Notes: generated from the sequence alone by a model not told the origin. A stretch of 64,000 nt of DNA from Bacteroidales bacterium (GCA_017531225.1 JAFXLL010000003.1:108893-172892); one strand, 5' to 3'. Shown: positions 44,242-52,725, numbered from the stretch's first letter. Numbers and translations are program-made.

Positions 44242-44600
44242 TATCTTTGCAGATGAAAATAATAGATAATAATATGGCTAAATAGATAGCTGTTCAATTT
44301 CAAAAAGGAGGGAAATACTATTACAATATCGAAATCAACAAAAAGAAAACCCACACTTGAAAGGAGCAATGCTTAACCTTATCCGCAGTGTGGGTTATTC
44401 TTTTTTCCAACTTGCCTTTTCGATGGCAAAAATACTAAATTTTATCTCACGTCGCAAGGATAATTAATCAAAAAATGGGATTGCTATTTCTTAAACAACA
44501 ATAAAAGCCGTTGGAATTACAAGAGACTTTTCGTAGGAGATGTTTTTCCTCCAATGGTTCCTATAATTCACTGAAATCTTTTCATATACTTTTAATGCTA
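44242..44600. other. Intergenic remnant of a small-gene cassette
   Basis: A TATCTTTG box at 44242-44249 is followed by a leader at 44310-44335 that resembles the bases just before the 136-residue gene at 44676 (GAAATACTATTA, then ATATCGAAAT). A terminator-like hairpin (AACCCACACT with AGTGTGGGTT, ending near 44397) follows. Near 44513-44570, CCGTTGGAATTACAAG resembles the terminator at 45090. The coding part is missing. Confidence 0.5.
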
Positions 44601-44628
44601 AGCATTCTTCGATAGGATATTTGTGAAG

Positions 44629-44636
44629 TATTTTTG
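44629..44636 (+). promoter_or_regulatory. -7 box of the 136-residue gene
   Basis: TATTTTTG, 39 nt before the ATG at 44676. Confidence 0.5.
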
Positions 44637-44675
44637 CATAGAAAATAATGAAAATACTATTATTATATCGAAATT

Positions 44676-45086
44676 ATGATAATACCAATTGGAACTGAGA
44701 AAGAAGATTTAAAAGCTCGAAAAAACATCATTACAGCTTTTTATGCTGAATGGAATCGAAATAATCCAGAACGACGAGTATTTAACGATGACCTAAACGA
44801 TTACATATATGTGGTTTATCTCTCAATGGATGAAACACGCCGTCATGCTGCAAAGAGGTATAATTCAACTCTAGCTGTATTACAACTTGATACGATTCTA
44901 AAGAAAGCGAAACGCATTGGAAATCCATTGCCTGTAAAACAAGGCTCAAAGAATCAGAAAGTATTTTCCAAAATACTAAAGATGGAATGTGAATTAGAAG
45001 AAATCGGTACGGTGAAGCTGTTGGTTGGTATAAAGAAAACGACTGGCGAGAAGATCCAATATTGCATTACAACACTTGAACAATAA
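44676..45086 (+). CDS. Small unknown protein, paralogue 1
   Basis: A 136-residue helical protein that I do not recognise. By eye it aligns over its length with the protein at 45341: IP near the start, R-x-x-II, ER near residue 32, LN-x-x-IY near 40-46, AVLQLDTILKKA near 66-77 and the end LLVGIKKTTGEKIQYCITTL. No signal peptide or catalytic motif is seen. A strong terminator follows the stop. Confidence 0.65.
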   Translation: MIIPIGTEKEDLKARKNIITAFYAEWNRNNPERRVFNDDLNDYIYVVYLSMDETRRHAAKRYNSTLAVLQLDTILKKAKRIGNPLPVKQGSKNQKVFSKILKMECELEEIGTVKLLVGIKKTTGEKIQYCITTLEQ

Positions 45087-45087
45087 T

Positions 45088-45150
45088 AATAAAAAACCGT
45101 TGGAGTTACAAGGGGTCTCCCGTATCGGAGCTTCCCGTCCAACGGTTTTT
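45088..45150 (+). terminator. Terminator with long loop after paralogue 1
   Basis: AAAAACCGTTGGA pairs with TCCAACGGTTTTT around a loop of about 33 nt that holds an inner CTCC/GGAG hairpin. It ends in a T-run. A degenerate version lies near 44513-44570. Confidence 0.8.
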
Positions 45151-45253
45151 CTGCTGCAAAAGTACAAACTATTTTCATACCCCGCAAGGGGTTTAATAAT
45201 AATACTTAAACAATAATATGAAATAGAAAACTTGCTATTTGAAAAAATTATTG

Positions 45254-45261
45254 TATCTTTG
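45254..45261 (+). promoter_or_regulatory. -7 box of the dual-hairpin RNA
   Basis: TATCTTTG ends 6 nt before the first hairpin, so transcription would begin about at its first paired base. TTGC at 45232-45235 is a possible weak -33 box. Confidence 0.55.
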
Positions 45262-45267
45262 CAGCAT

Positions 45268-45358
45268 GAATCGCAGATCGGCTTTTGCATGGATTAACTG
45301 CGATTCTTAAAAAAAACGTGTAGATCGGCTTATGCATGGATTAACTACACGCTTTTTT
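45268..45358 (+). ncRNA. Dual-hairpin small RNA with near-identical 21-nt loops
   Basis: Hairpin 1: GAATCGCAG (45268-45276) with CTGCGATTC (45298-45306). Hairpin 2: CGTGTAG (45317-45323) with CTACACG (45345-45351), then a run of seven T. The two 21-nt loops differ at one base only (ATCGGCTT, T or A, TGCATGGATTAA), while the stems share nothing. A promoter box just upstream and the terminal T-run make it a compact RNA gene of about 90 nt. Hairpin 2 also overlaps the end of the minus-strand gene at 45341 and could terminate it on the other strand. The function is unknown. Confidence 0.6.
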
Positions 45359-45760
45359 TATATACTCCAAACTATACTGAACGTGCTTTCCATCTTTCTT
45401 CACTCCAATAACCAGTTCAATAGTGAAGTTCATATGGTCTAACTTCTTGTTATTAAACGCATATCGAAGTTTTATCAATTCAACATATTTAAGTACCGCA
45501 TACGTGGTTTGCCAATTCCTTGTGGCGTTATTAGTCGCTTTCTGGAAGCTCTCCTTCCAAATGATGTAGATAGACTTGTTTAAAAACTCATTCTTGATAT
45601 AATTCCTTTCTCCTAATTTTGAAAGCAAAAGTTGGTAGGCATCACGAATTATATCTCTTCTGTCACTCCTGAGTTCCTTACGAGGATCTGTTGGAATTCT
45701 GAAATGCTTTCTTGTGTTCTGGAGATTGGTGTCAATAAATTCAGGTAGTGTTCGTTTCAT
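45341..45760 (-). CDS. Small unknown protein, paralogue 2
   Basis: A 139-residue protein, related to the one at 44676 and convergent with it. Shared pattern: IPTDPRKELRSDRRDII, then ERNYIKNEFLNKSIYII, TTYAVLKYVELIKLRYAF and LVIGVKKDGKHVQYSLEYI. It is basic and mainly helical with a beta hairpin near the end. The stop codon lies inside the loop of hairpin 2 of the dual-hairpin RNA. No family is recognised; it resembles no known toxin in a way I can defend. Confidence 0.65.
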   Translation of the reverse strand: MKRTLPEFIDTNLQNTRKHFRIPTDPRKELRSDRRDIIRDAYQLLLSKLGERNYIKNEFLNKSIYIIWKESFQKATNNATRNWQTTYAVLKYVELIKLRYAFNNKKLDHMNFTIELVIGVKKDGKHVQYSLEYIKKACS

Positions 45761-45798
45761 TCAATGGCACCAATCGCCAAAATAAATAGGAAAAAGTC

Positions 45799-47451
45799 CT
45801 ACTTCAATGCTTCCTTAGCATGTGCCAAGGCAGCATCGAAGTTGTCGTGGATGTTGCCGGGGCCAATGAGTGCCGAGATGCTGCTCTTGTCGAGCGACTT
45901 GCGCACGTTGGGCTGCACTCCCGAAAGGATGATGGTCTTGTTATCTGTCTTAAGCGACTTGATAGCCTCCAGGAAGTTGCGCTCGCCGGTCTCATCCATA
46001 AACGGCACATGCCGCATACGTATAATCAGGATCTTGGTGGTGTCGGGCCTACCCTTCAGCACCTCGCTAAACTGCTTGGCAGCGCCAAAGAAGAACGGTC
46101 CACTGATCTCATAGATCTCGATACCCTGCGGGATGTCGTCGTAGTTTTCCATGGTGTTGGTGTCCAAATCGTTCATCAACACAGCCTCGCCATTGTCGGC
46201 CATGCGCTTCATGAACATCAAGGCAGCCAGCACGATACCCACCTCGATGGCCACAGTTAAGTCGACCAACACGGTGAGGAAGAAGGTGACGAGCAAAATG
46301 ATGATGTCGTAAGGCGAGCCACGGAGGATGGATCTGAAGCTGCGCCATTCACTCATGTTGTAAGCCACCACGATAAGGATACCTGCCAGGCACGACATGG
46401 GGATCAGCTTGGCGTAGTTGCCCAGACACAGCATGATAAGCAATAAAGTGATGGCGTGGACGATACCCGCGATAGGCGTACGACCGCCGTTCTTGATGTT
46501 GGTTGCCGTTCTGGCGATGGCACCCGTAGCGGGAATACCGCCAAACAAAGGCGTGATGATGTTGGCAATGCCCTGCCCTATCAACTCGGTATTGCTACGG
46601 TGATGGCTACCGATCATACCATCGGCCACAACGGCTGACAGCAACGACTCGATGGAGCCTAACAAGGCGATGGTGATGGCCGGCTGTACGTAATGGCCGA
46701 AGTTCTCCCAATGGACCTCGGGGATGTTCATGGAGAAACTTCCCTTGATCTCGCCAAACAGGCTCTCGATGGTGGTGACAGGGATGTCGAAAATGGTAAC
46801 GACGGCTGTCACCAAAATGATGGCTACAAACGAGCCTGGAATCTTGTTGGTCAGCTTGTTGAAAAACAGGCTGATGAAGATGGTGACTAAGGTGATACCC
46901 AAAGCCCAGTAGTTCATGGTTCCGAGGCTGTCAATGTAAACCGCCCACTTGTCGATGAACTCCGCTGGAACTGCATCAATTTCAAGTCCTAAAGCGTCCT
47001 TGATTTGGGTGGAGAAGATGGTGAGTGCGATACCGCTTGTGAATCCAACCACCAAGGGATGCGGGATGAAACGAAGCAGGGAGCCTAACTTCAGCAATCC
47101 GAACATGACCATGAAGATACCCGCCAAGATGGTGGAGATCATCAATCCGTCGAGCCCGTATTGCGCCACGATGCCCGAAATGATGATGACGAAGGCTCCG
47201 GTAGGACCGCCGATCTGCACGCGGCTGCCACCCAACAAAGAGATCAGGAAGCCGGCGATGATGGCGGTAACGATGCCCTTGTCAGGCGACACGCCCGAGG
47301 CCACCGCAAAGGCGATTGCCAATGGCAGAGCCACGATGCCCACGATGATGCCGGAAAACAGGTCCTTGGTAAATTGCTTCTTGGTGTACCCCTTCTTCAG
47401 CACGCTGAAAAACTTGGGGTAAAATACATCCTTGATGTCAAACTTTGCCAT
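45799..47451 (-). CDS. SulP family anion transporter with STAS domain
   Basis: A 550-residue membrane protein. KDLFSGIIVGIVALPLAIAF and ASGVSPDKGIVTAIIAGFLI near residues 30-70 are the SulP signature, and about ten to twelve hydrophobic segments follow. The C-terminal cytoplasmic STAS domain (about 440-548) contains GAAKQFSEVLKG and MDETGERNFLEAIKSL. SulP proteins move sulfate, bicarbonate or other anions; the substrate cannot be told from sequence. It starts 3 nt after the STAS antagonist gene, an uncommon link between a transporter and a partner-switching module. Confidence 0.9.
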   Translation of the reverse strand: MAKFDIKDVFYPKFFSVLKKGYTKKQFTKDLFSGIIVGIVALPLAIAFAVASGVSPDKGIVTAIIAGFLISLLGGSRVQIGGPTGAFVIIISGIVAQYGLDGLMISTILAGIFMVMFGLLKLGSLLRFIPHPLVVGFTSGIALTIFSTQIKDALGLEIDAVPAEFIDKWAVYIDSLGTMNYWALGITLVTIFISLFFNKLTNKIPGSFVAIILVTAVVTIFDIPVTTIESLFGEIKGSFSMNIPEVHWENFGHYVQPAITIALLGSIESLLSAVVADGMIGSHHRSNTELIGQGIANIITPLFGGIPATGAIARTATNIKNGGRTPIAGIVHAITLLLIMLCLGNYAKLIPMSCLAGILIVVAYNMSEWRSFRSILRGSPYDIIILLVTFFLTVLVDLTVAIEVGIVLAALMFMKRMADNGEAVLMNDLDTNTMENYDDIPQGIEIYEISGPFFFGAAKQFSEVLKGRPDTTKILIIRMRHVPFMDETGERNFLEAIKSLKTDNKTIILSGVQPNVRKSLDKSSISALIGPGNIHDNFDAALAHAKEALK

Positions 47452-47454
47452 TAC

Positions 47455-47766
47455 CTATTTTAATTCTTGGATTTCGAACAGATTGAGGAATCCCGTCATC
47501 ATAAACACGCTGCGGATGTCGTTGCTGATGCCGCGAACGATGACCTTGCCGCCCTTTTCGGAAGCGGCTTTGCGGAGCGTGAGGAAAATGCGGAGACCCG
47601 AGCTGGAGATGTAGCTCATCTCAGTGCAGTCCATGATGATGGTACCTGAGGCGTTCTCTGACAAGCCTTCCAGTTGCTGCGAAACCTCTTGGGATGCCAA
47701 TGTGTCAAGGCGACCTTTAAGGAACACCGTTACGACTTCATTTTGTTTTTCAATTACAACTTCCAT
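47455..47766 (-). CDS. STAS-domain anti-sigma factor antagonist
   Basis: A 103-residue protein covering one STAS domain. DCTEMSYISSSGLRIFLTLR holds the conserved Ser-Ser-Gly phosphorylation site found in SpoIIAA/RsbV. It would be phosphorylated by an RsbW-like kinase and dephosphorylated by a PP2C phosphatase; both functions are present in the protein encoded 4 nt upstream. It probably passes the signal on in a partner-switching pathway. Confidence 0.9.
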   Translation of the reverse strand: MEVVIEKQNEVVTVFLKGRLDTLASQEVSQQLEGLSENASGTIIMDCTEMSYISSSGLRIFLTLRKAASEKGGKVIVRGISNDIRSVFMMTGFLNLFEIQELK

Positions 47767-47770
47767 GGTA

Positions 47771-49963
47771 TTATAGGTTTTTTATCATTCTTAAATAGTT
47801 CTTATTGTCTTTTCTTTCGTAGCTGACGGAATCCATCAGTTCGCGCACCAGGTGGATGCCCAGTCCGCCGATGGGACGATCCTCTGCCGGAGCATCGAGG
47901 TTGACCTCGGGAGCGGCTGTGGGATCGAAGGGGATGCCGCTATCGACGATGATGAACTCCAGTGAGGACTTACGCAGGTAGGCCTCCACGTCCACCAAGC
48001 CGTCGGTTTCCTTAGGATAAGCGTACAGGATCACGTTGCTCACCGCCTCTTCAAGGGCTAAGTTGATGCCCATGGCCATGCTCTGGCTCAGCTGTTTCTC
48101 TTGTGCGATAGCCTCAACAAACTTGGCGAGTTGCGGGATCTGTTGGATGTCGTTGTGAAGCACCAGATGACGTTCCTGCAGCTGTGCATCTTCCTTGGGG
48201 AGATAATGGATGAAGAGCATGGTGAGGTCGTCGCTTTGTGGCGCTTCGCCTACGAATTCCTTCACGGCTGCCTGCATGGTCTCCAGGTGTTGCTGTGAGC
48301 TGCGTCTAGTACGGAGCACCTCCTCTACTCTATCGAGACCGAACTGTTGCTCTTGCATGTTCTCGGCTTCGGTGAGGCCGTCCGTGTAGAGTAATATGGA
48401 GTCGTCATAGTGCAAATCAATTTCCTGCTCGTTAAACGCAGCACCGTGTACAATACCCAATGGAATATTAGGCTGGACGGGCAACAGACGGATGGCGTCA
48501 GTGAGGATGATCGGTGGGTTGTGACCGGCGTTGCAGTAATGCAGATGACCCGTAGCCAGGTTAAGCACACCGCAGAAGAAGGTCACAAACATATTGCTGT
48601 CGTTCGTCTCCGCCATGGTATTGTTCATAGCCGTCACGATGCGCTGTGGATTGGTCTCATGGGTTGAAGTAGCTCTAAACAGGCTTCGTGTGACTGCCAT
48701 CACCAATGAGGCGGGAATGCCTTTTCCAGAGACGTCGCCGATGCAGAAGTAAAGCATTTCGTCACGGATGAAGAAGTCGTATAAGTCGCCGCCCACTTCC
48801 TTGGCTGGGACGATGGAAGCGGCAAAGTCCAGATCTGTTCGATCAGGGAAAGGCGGGAATGTCTTGGGGATCATGGCCATCTGTATCTTGCTGGCGATAT
48901 GGATCTCATTCTCCATCCTTTCCTTTTGTTCGTTCATTTTATGGTATCTTGCTTGGTTTTTGGTGGCTATCCTGAGAATGACAATAAGCATGGCCACGCC
49001 TAGTAATTGCAGCAACTTTACAATCATTCCAATCTTGCGAACGCCGCTGTAGAGCTCTTTCTCGGGCAACACAATTGACAAGGACCACCCTGTTTTTTCC
49101 ACTGGTGCGAAATACACACGGTTGAGTTGTCCTTTATAGCGAACGGGCAACTCGCCCGACTGTCCTGAAAGCATGGCCTGGTTGACTTGGTTGAGGGCTT
49201 CGTAGTCCTCAGATTCCAAGGCAAACTCATTAACGTTGGTTTGCATCACTAAGGTCTCCACGGGACACACCATAATCTGTCCGCTATGGCTGATGACCAT
49301 GTTGACGGCGTGAGGATATACCTTGATGTCTTGCATGAGCTCGGTGAGCCAGTCCAACGAGATGTCGGCGGTTAGGATGGCCGCCACCTTGCCGTTTTTG
49401 TCTTTCACCGGTACGGAATAAGTGGTCATCAAAATATCACCGCCATTTTCGTCGAAATAGGGCTCCGACCAATAGCTGTCATTCAGCTCCATGGGTTTGG
49501 TGAACCACTCTGACGAGGGATAGTCGTATTCCTCTGTGGCCAGCGAAAGCATCTTTATTTCACCGGTATTCAAATCCTTTGCGGCGTAGGGCGCATACAA
49601 AGGCTTCTTTTCGAGGTAGCCGGGAACAAGCGCAATGGTTGATCCGACTACGACGGGGTTTTTGCCTACCACCAGTTGGGGGATGCGTGTCAAGCTGTCA
49701 GGATTCTCCAAGCACCACTCGGCAATCCAGATGTTATTGTGGACGGCGGCCTCGGCTTGGTTCACAATATCCATGATCTTGTTCTCGGCGCTTTTCAGCT
49801 CGCTTTCAGCACGGAGTGAGGCCTCCTGCTTGATTTCCCTTTGGGCAAAGACGAACTGAATGATGGCAGTGGCTTCCAGGGTGAGGGTGGCCACAATCAC
49901 CAGCATCAATCTGGCTCTCATGGAGATGCCGTCTGTTTTGGTATCTTTTTTTTCGATATTCAT
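47771..49963 (-). CDS. Membrane sensor with SpoIIE phosphatase and HATPase domains
   Basis: A 730-residue protein. A transmembrane helix near residues 18-40 and one near 310-330 flank an extracytoplasmic dCache-type sensor. Then comes a coiled linker (RMENEIHIASKIQMAMIPKT) and a SpoIIE/PP2C phosphatase (AKEVGGDLYDFF, FCIGDVSGKGIPASLVMA, LLYTDGLTEAEN, SDDLTMLFI). The C-terminal 130 residues are an RsbW-like HATPase (GINLALEEAVSNVILYAY, GGLGIHLVRELMD). Holding both opposing activities with a separate STAS target next door makes it a self-contained partner switch responding to an outside signal. Confidence 0.92.
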   Translation of the reverse strand: MNIEKKDTKTDGISMRARLMLVIVATLTLEATAIIQFVFAQREIKQEASLRAESELKSAENKIMDIVNQAEAAVHNNIWIAEWCLENPDSLTRIPQLVVGKNPVVVGSTIALVPGYLEKKPLYAPYAAKDLNTGEIKMLSLATEEYDYPSSEWFTKPMELNDSYWSEPYFDENGGDILMTTYSVPVKDKNGKVAAILTADISLDWLTELMQDIKVYPHAVNMVISHSGQIMVCPVETLVMQTNVNEFALESEDYEALNQVNQAMLSGQSGELPVRYKGQLNRVYFAPVEKTGWSLSIVLPEKELYSGVRKIGMIVKLLQLLGVAMLIVILRIATKNQARYHKMNEQKERMENEIHIASKIQMAMIPKTFPPFPDRTDLDFAASIVPAKEVGGDLYDFFIRDEMLYFCIGDVSGKGIPASLVMAVTRSLFRATSTHETNPQRIVTAMNNTMAETNDSNMFVTFFCGVLNLATGHLHYCNAGHNPPIILTDAIRLLPVQPNIPLGIVHGAAFNEQEIDLHYDDSILLYTDGLTEAENMQEQQFGLDRVEEVLRTRRSSQQHLETMQAAVKEFVGEAPQSDDLTMLFIHYLPKEDAQLQERHLVLHNDIQQIPQLAKFVEAIAQEKQLSQSMAMGINLALEEAVSNVILYAYPKETDGLVDVEAYLRKSSLEFIIVDSGIPFDPTAAPEVNLDAPAEDRPIGGLGIHLVRELMDSVSYERKDNKNYLRMIKNL

Positions 49964-50790
49964 AAGATGGGTTTTAACGCTACACGAAGTTCTGGCTTGG
50001 GACGTTTACTGTCTCTTTCCACGATCAGGGTTTTAAGCCCGGCGTAAGGAAGTATCATAGTCTCGATTTCTTTCAACGGAACGCCAGTCCCGAAATAGGC
50101 TTGAGCGAAGCATTCCCAGAAACGGATGGACAACGCTTTGGGCATGTGGAAGGTTTCTATAATGAAGTCTTCTTTGCTGAGGCAGCAGCAGAGGTACACC
50201 ATCCCGAGGTCGAAGAGGTGGTTGCCCCAGCAGAAGTCGCCTAAGTCGATGAAATAGCGCTGGTCGCCCACAAAGATGGCGTTGCTATATTGGAGATCGC
50301 CGTGGATGGCCGTATCCTCGTCAGGGGTGTCGGCGATGAAGCGGGCGAGTTTGTCTTTCTCGGCTGGCGTGAAGAATGGATTCTCTTTTAAGAGGCGGTA
50401 GTAGCGATCCTTGACGTTCTCGAACAATGTGGTATCCACATGGGTGGCATGAAGCTGGAGGCACATCTGGGCGAAATCGGAGGCAAACTGTGCCACCTTT
50501 TCGGGCTCGTCGCCTGTGGCACGCGAATAGGATTTCTTTCCCATGATACGCTTGAAGCGGATGCCATAGCGACCGTCGTCGGTGACTACATAGTCGCCAG
50601 GTTCAGGTGTGGGGATGCCTGCCTCATACACCTTTCGGGCGAGGTTCATCTCGTCGAGTGGCTGCTGTATCTTGCCAGGAAGATAGAGCTTGAGCATTAT
50701 CGAAGGATCGGTCTTATGGTTAAAGCTCTCTCCGTTGGCGCCGCCGCCGGTGAGCACATAGTCGTTGAGGGTGATTTTAAGCGGTTCCAT
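49960..50790 (-). CDS. Phosphotransferase of the TIGR02172 / aminoglycoside kinase-like type
   Basis: A 276-residue protein with kinase-like fold. ETAIHGDLQYSNAIFVGDQR-type sequence (IHGDLQYSNA near residues 167-176) gives the catalytic His-Gly-Asp and Asn, and FIDLGDFCWGNHLFDLG gives the metal-binding Asp. It belongs to the APH/choline kinase group, close to the TIGR02172 family first noted in Fibrobacter. The substrate is unknown; there is no reason to call it a resistance gene. It overlaps the SpoIIE gene by 4 nt and the HD gene by 1 nt, so it is part of the signalling operon. Confidence 0.8.
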   Translation of the reverse strand: MEPLKITLNDYVLTGGGANGESFNHKTDPSIMLKLYLPGKIQQPLDEMNLARKVYEAGIPTPEPGDYVVTDDGRYGIRFKRIMGKKSYSRATGDEPEKVAQFASDFAQMCLQLHATHVDTTLFENVKDRYYRLLKENPFFTPAEKDKLARFIADTPDEDTAIHGDLQYSNAIFVGDQRYFIDLGDFCWGNHLFDLGMVYLCCCLSKEDFIIETFHMPKALSIRFWECFAQAYFGTGVPLKEIETMILPYAGLKTLIVERDSKRPKPELRVALKPIL

Positions 50791-51365
50791 TAGTTAAACA
50801 CTTGGTTGATGAGTCGTTCAAATTCTTGAAAAGCACTGGTGTCGCTAAGCTCGCGAAGGGCATCGGCCAAGCCGCGGTAGTGCCATTCGTGGTCCTTGGG
50901 GTTTTTAGAGTGAAACCGGTTCCAGAGGGCGTCGCCAATCTCGGCATAGTCACGGGCAATGGCTCTCATATTGGAAAGCTTGTCGCCTAAGGCTACGATC
51001 TTGGCATCGTGTGATGCTTTGGCCAGATGGTTGATGGCGGCTCGCTTACGGTCGTGCCAGCTCTCTTCGTCGCTGAGGCCATTGGGCCGTTCTTCGCTCT
51101 CGTCAGCCACCAGTGTGGCGATGCGGTCGCCAAACTCAGCCCGGATCTGTTCCACGGTCACGTCGGTGTCCTCCACGGTGTCGTGCAAGGCGGCTGCGGC
51201 GAGCAGTTCTTGGTCGGGGGTCATGGTTGCCACAATCTCCACCGCCTCTAAGGGATGGACGATATAGGGATAGCCCTTCCCTCGGCGTTCGGTGCCTGCA
51301 TGGGCCTTCACGGCGAAGATGATCGCTCGGTCGAGCAGTGCGGTATTGAGAGGTGCGTTTGCCAT
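50790..51365 (-). CDS. HD-domain (p)ppGpp hydrolase-like protein
   Basis: A 191-residue protein. HAGTERRGKGYPYIVHPLEA (His before residue 40), AAALHDTVEDTD (His-Asp) and GDKLSNMRAIARDY (Asp) form the HD metal centre in the arrangement of SpoT and MESH1. It has no synthetase or regulatory domain, so it would be a small alarmone hydrolase. It starts 4 nt after the RelA/SpoT-type synthetase gene, suggesting opposing enzymes made together. Confidence 0.88.
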   Translation of the reverse strand: MANAPLNTALLDRAIIFAVKAHAGTERRGKGYPYIVHPLEAVEIVATMTPDQELLAAAALHDTVEDTDVTVEQIRAEFGDRIATLVADESEERPNGLSDEESWHDRKRAAINHLAKASHDAKIVALGDKLSNMRAIARDYAEIGDALWNRFHSKNPKDHEWHYRGLADALRELSDTSAFQEFERLINQVFN

Positions 51366-51369
51366 GGCT

Positions 51370-52464
51370 TTATTGATTCATGAATGCTAAGTCCTTTGTT
51401 TGTTCCTCCAGCATGTCGGCCAAAATTTCGTTCGCCTCGGAGGGACCGTTCAGCGTGTCGAACATCCACTTCAGTCCAACGCGGCCTCCGCCTTTTTTGA
51501 GGATGTAAGCCGTGCAGAGGTTTTGTGGCGCTACGGACGACGACAGGATGTCGATGTCGGTCAAGCCGATCTGATAGCAGGCAATCTGGTAAGCCGCATC
51601 ATAATAGTTCTTTATCAAGGCGTCGATATCTCCAAGCGTCTTGAAGCCCATGGCCAAGAACAGATTGAGGAATGGAGAAAGGTTCACCGGTTGGATCTCA
51701 GCCTGGTTGATGGAGGCGATTCGGCGCATCAATCCGTCGAAAGGTCCTATTTCAAGATAGCTCTTGAAGGCGTCGCCATCGAGCGGGATCTCGCTCAGGT
51801 TGCCCGATGCCACCAGCTTTTGCACCTGACGGCGGTAGTCGGCGAGTTCATGGCGGATGCGGCTAAACTCGTCGTCGACCAGCTCGAGCATTCCTGCCAA
51901 GCGGCTCAGGTTACGCTTGTACACTCTGGGGATCTCTACCCCACTCTTGTAGCCTGTGTCGTGGTTCATATTGGCCCAGGCGTGCTGGAGCACGGTCCTC
52001 ATCTGCACCTCAAAACGGATCTCGTTCATTTCGGGATACTTGGGGTCGGTGTAGGTCTCCGTGGGGATGCTGCAGATGTAATGCAGGGAGAGGTAGCCAA
52101 AGCTATCGATCTCAAGCGCCTTCCTTTTGTCGATGGAGTTCTCCCAGTCGACCACAAAAAGACGTTCCAGCACGGAGGTCACCTTACCCACGTCGTCATT
52201 ATAAAATGTGATCACGCGGATACCCACAATGTCGGTGACATCGTTGATGTGATGGTATTTTTGTCCTTTGAGTTGAAGTTTCCCAGTGAGGGATTTCTCA
52301 GTCTTTATACGATGCTCCACGGAAGCCACGATGATGCCTGCTTCGGCGAAAAAGTTCCTCAGCATTCCAGGGACCAAGTCACCCATCTGCTCATAAACGG
52401 GCAGCAGCTGATGGTATTGCGTCAGCAATTCTTGGACGTGGGGATCGAAGGTCGTTTCGTTCAT
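51370..52464 (-). CDS. RelA/SpoT-domain protein, small alarmone synthetase type
   Basis: A 364-residue protein. RIKTEKSLTGKLQLKG, then DVTDIVGIRVITFYNDDVGK, SFGYLSLHYIC and EIRFEVQMRTVLQHAWANMNHD match the RelA/SpoT synthetase domain, including the Glu-x-Gln motif for pyrophosphate transfer. It has no HD domain or TGS/ACT domains; the C-terminal 170 residues are helical and unassigned. Expected reaction: making (p)ppGpp from ATP and GDP/GTP. It is first in the operon, with a TATCTTTG box 39 nt upstream. Confidence 0.88.
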   Translation of the reverse strand: MNETTFDPHVQELLTQYHQLLPVYEQMGDLVPGMLRNFFAEAGIIVASVEHRIKTEKSLTGKLQLKGQKYHHINDVTDIVGIRVITFYNDDVGKVTSVLERLFVVDWENSIDKRKALEIDSFGYLSLHYICSIPTETYTDPKYPEMNEIRFEVQMRTVLQHAWANMNHDTGYKSGVEIPRVYKRNLSRLAGMLELVDDEFSRIRHELADYRRQVQKLVASGNLSEIPLDGDAFKSYLEIGPFDGLMRRIASINQAEIQPVNLSPFLNLFLAMGFKTLGDIDALIKNYYDAAYQIACYQIGLTDIDILSSSVAPQNLCTAYILKKGGGRVGLKWMFDTLNGPSEANEILADMLEEQTKDLAFMNQ

Positions 52465-52502
52465 AGTTCAGTCGCACAGGCTTTATTAATGGTGCGAAGC
52501 TA

Positions 52503-52510
52503 CAAAGATA
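52503..52510 (-). promoter_or_regulatory. -7 box of the alarmone-SpoIIE-SulP operon
   Basis: The minus strand reads TATCTTTG. Genes from 52464 down to 45799 follow with gaps of at most 4 nt, so one promoter could drive all six. Confidence 0.6.
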
Positions 52511-52551
52511 TGAAAAATTGGAATACATAACGCTATTCAGGCGAGAATTCT

Positions 52552-52559
52552 TAATTTTG
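52552..52559 (+). promoter_or_regulatory. -7 box upstream of the TonB-receptor remnant
   Basis: TAATTTTG, 23 nt before ATG 52582. It may now serve the outer-membrane protein gene at 52753. Confidence 0.5.
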
Positions 52560-52581
52560 CGCACTAATTTTTGAAACTATA

Positions 52582-52725
52582 ATGAAATCCATAAGAATAA
52601 TTTTTTTATTGGCATTGACACTGTTTGGCAACTGGATTGTCGCGCAGGAGACCGATGCCAATATCTTTGGCCATGTGATCGATAAGCAGACACATGAGCG
52701 CCAAGGACTTACTACATGGGATTAA
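52582..52725 (+). pseudogene. N-terminal remnant of a TonB-dependent receptor or similar
   Basis: A 47-codon frame: a signal peptide (MKSIRIIFLLALTLFGNWIV, cut after AQ) and the first strand of a carboxypeptidase-regulatory-like domain (NIFGHVIDKQTHE). Receptors of this kind run to 700-1000 residues, but a TAA follows at 52723. The rest appears to have been deleted and replaced by the gene starting 27 nt later. Confidence 0.6.

Noticed and set aside
45268-45358. Type III toxin-antitoxin (ToxIN-like) locus
   Set aside because: The repeat RNA does not lie just upstream of a toxin gene on the same strand, and neither small protein resembles ToxN. Kept only as a comparison in the finding.
49960-50790. 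Aminoglycoside resistance gene
   Set aside because: Only the general kinase fold is shared; the closest family I recognise is TIGR02172, of unknown substrate, and the gene sits in a signalling operon.
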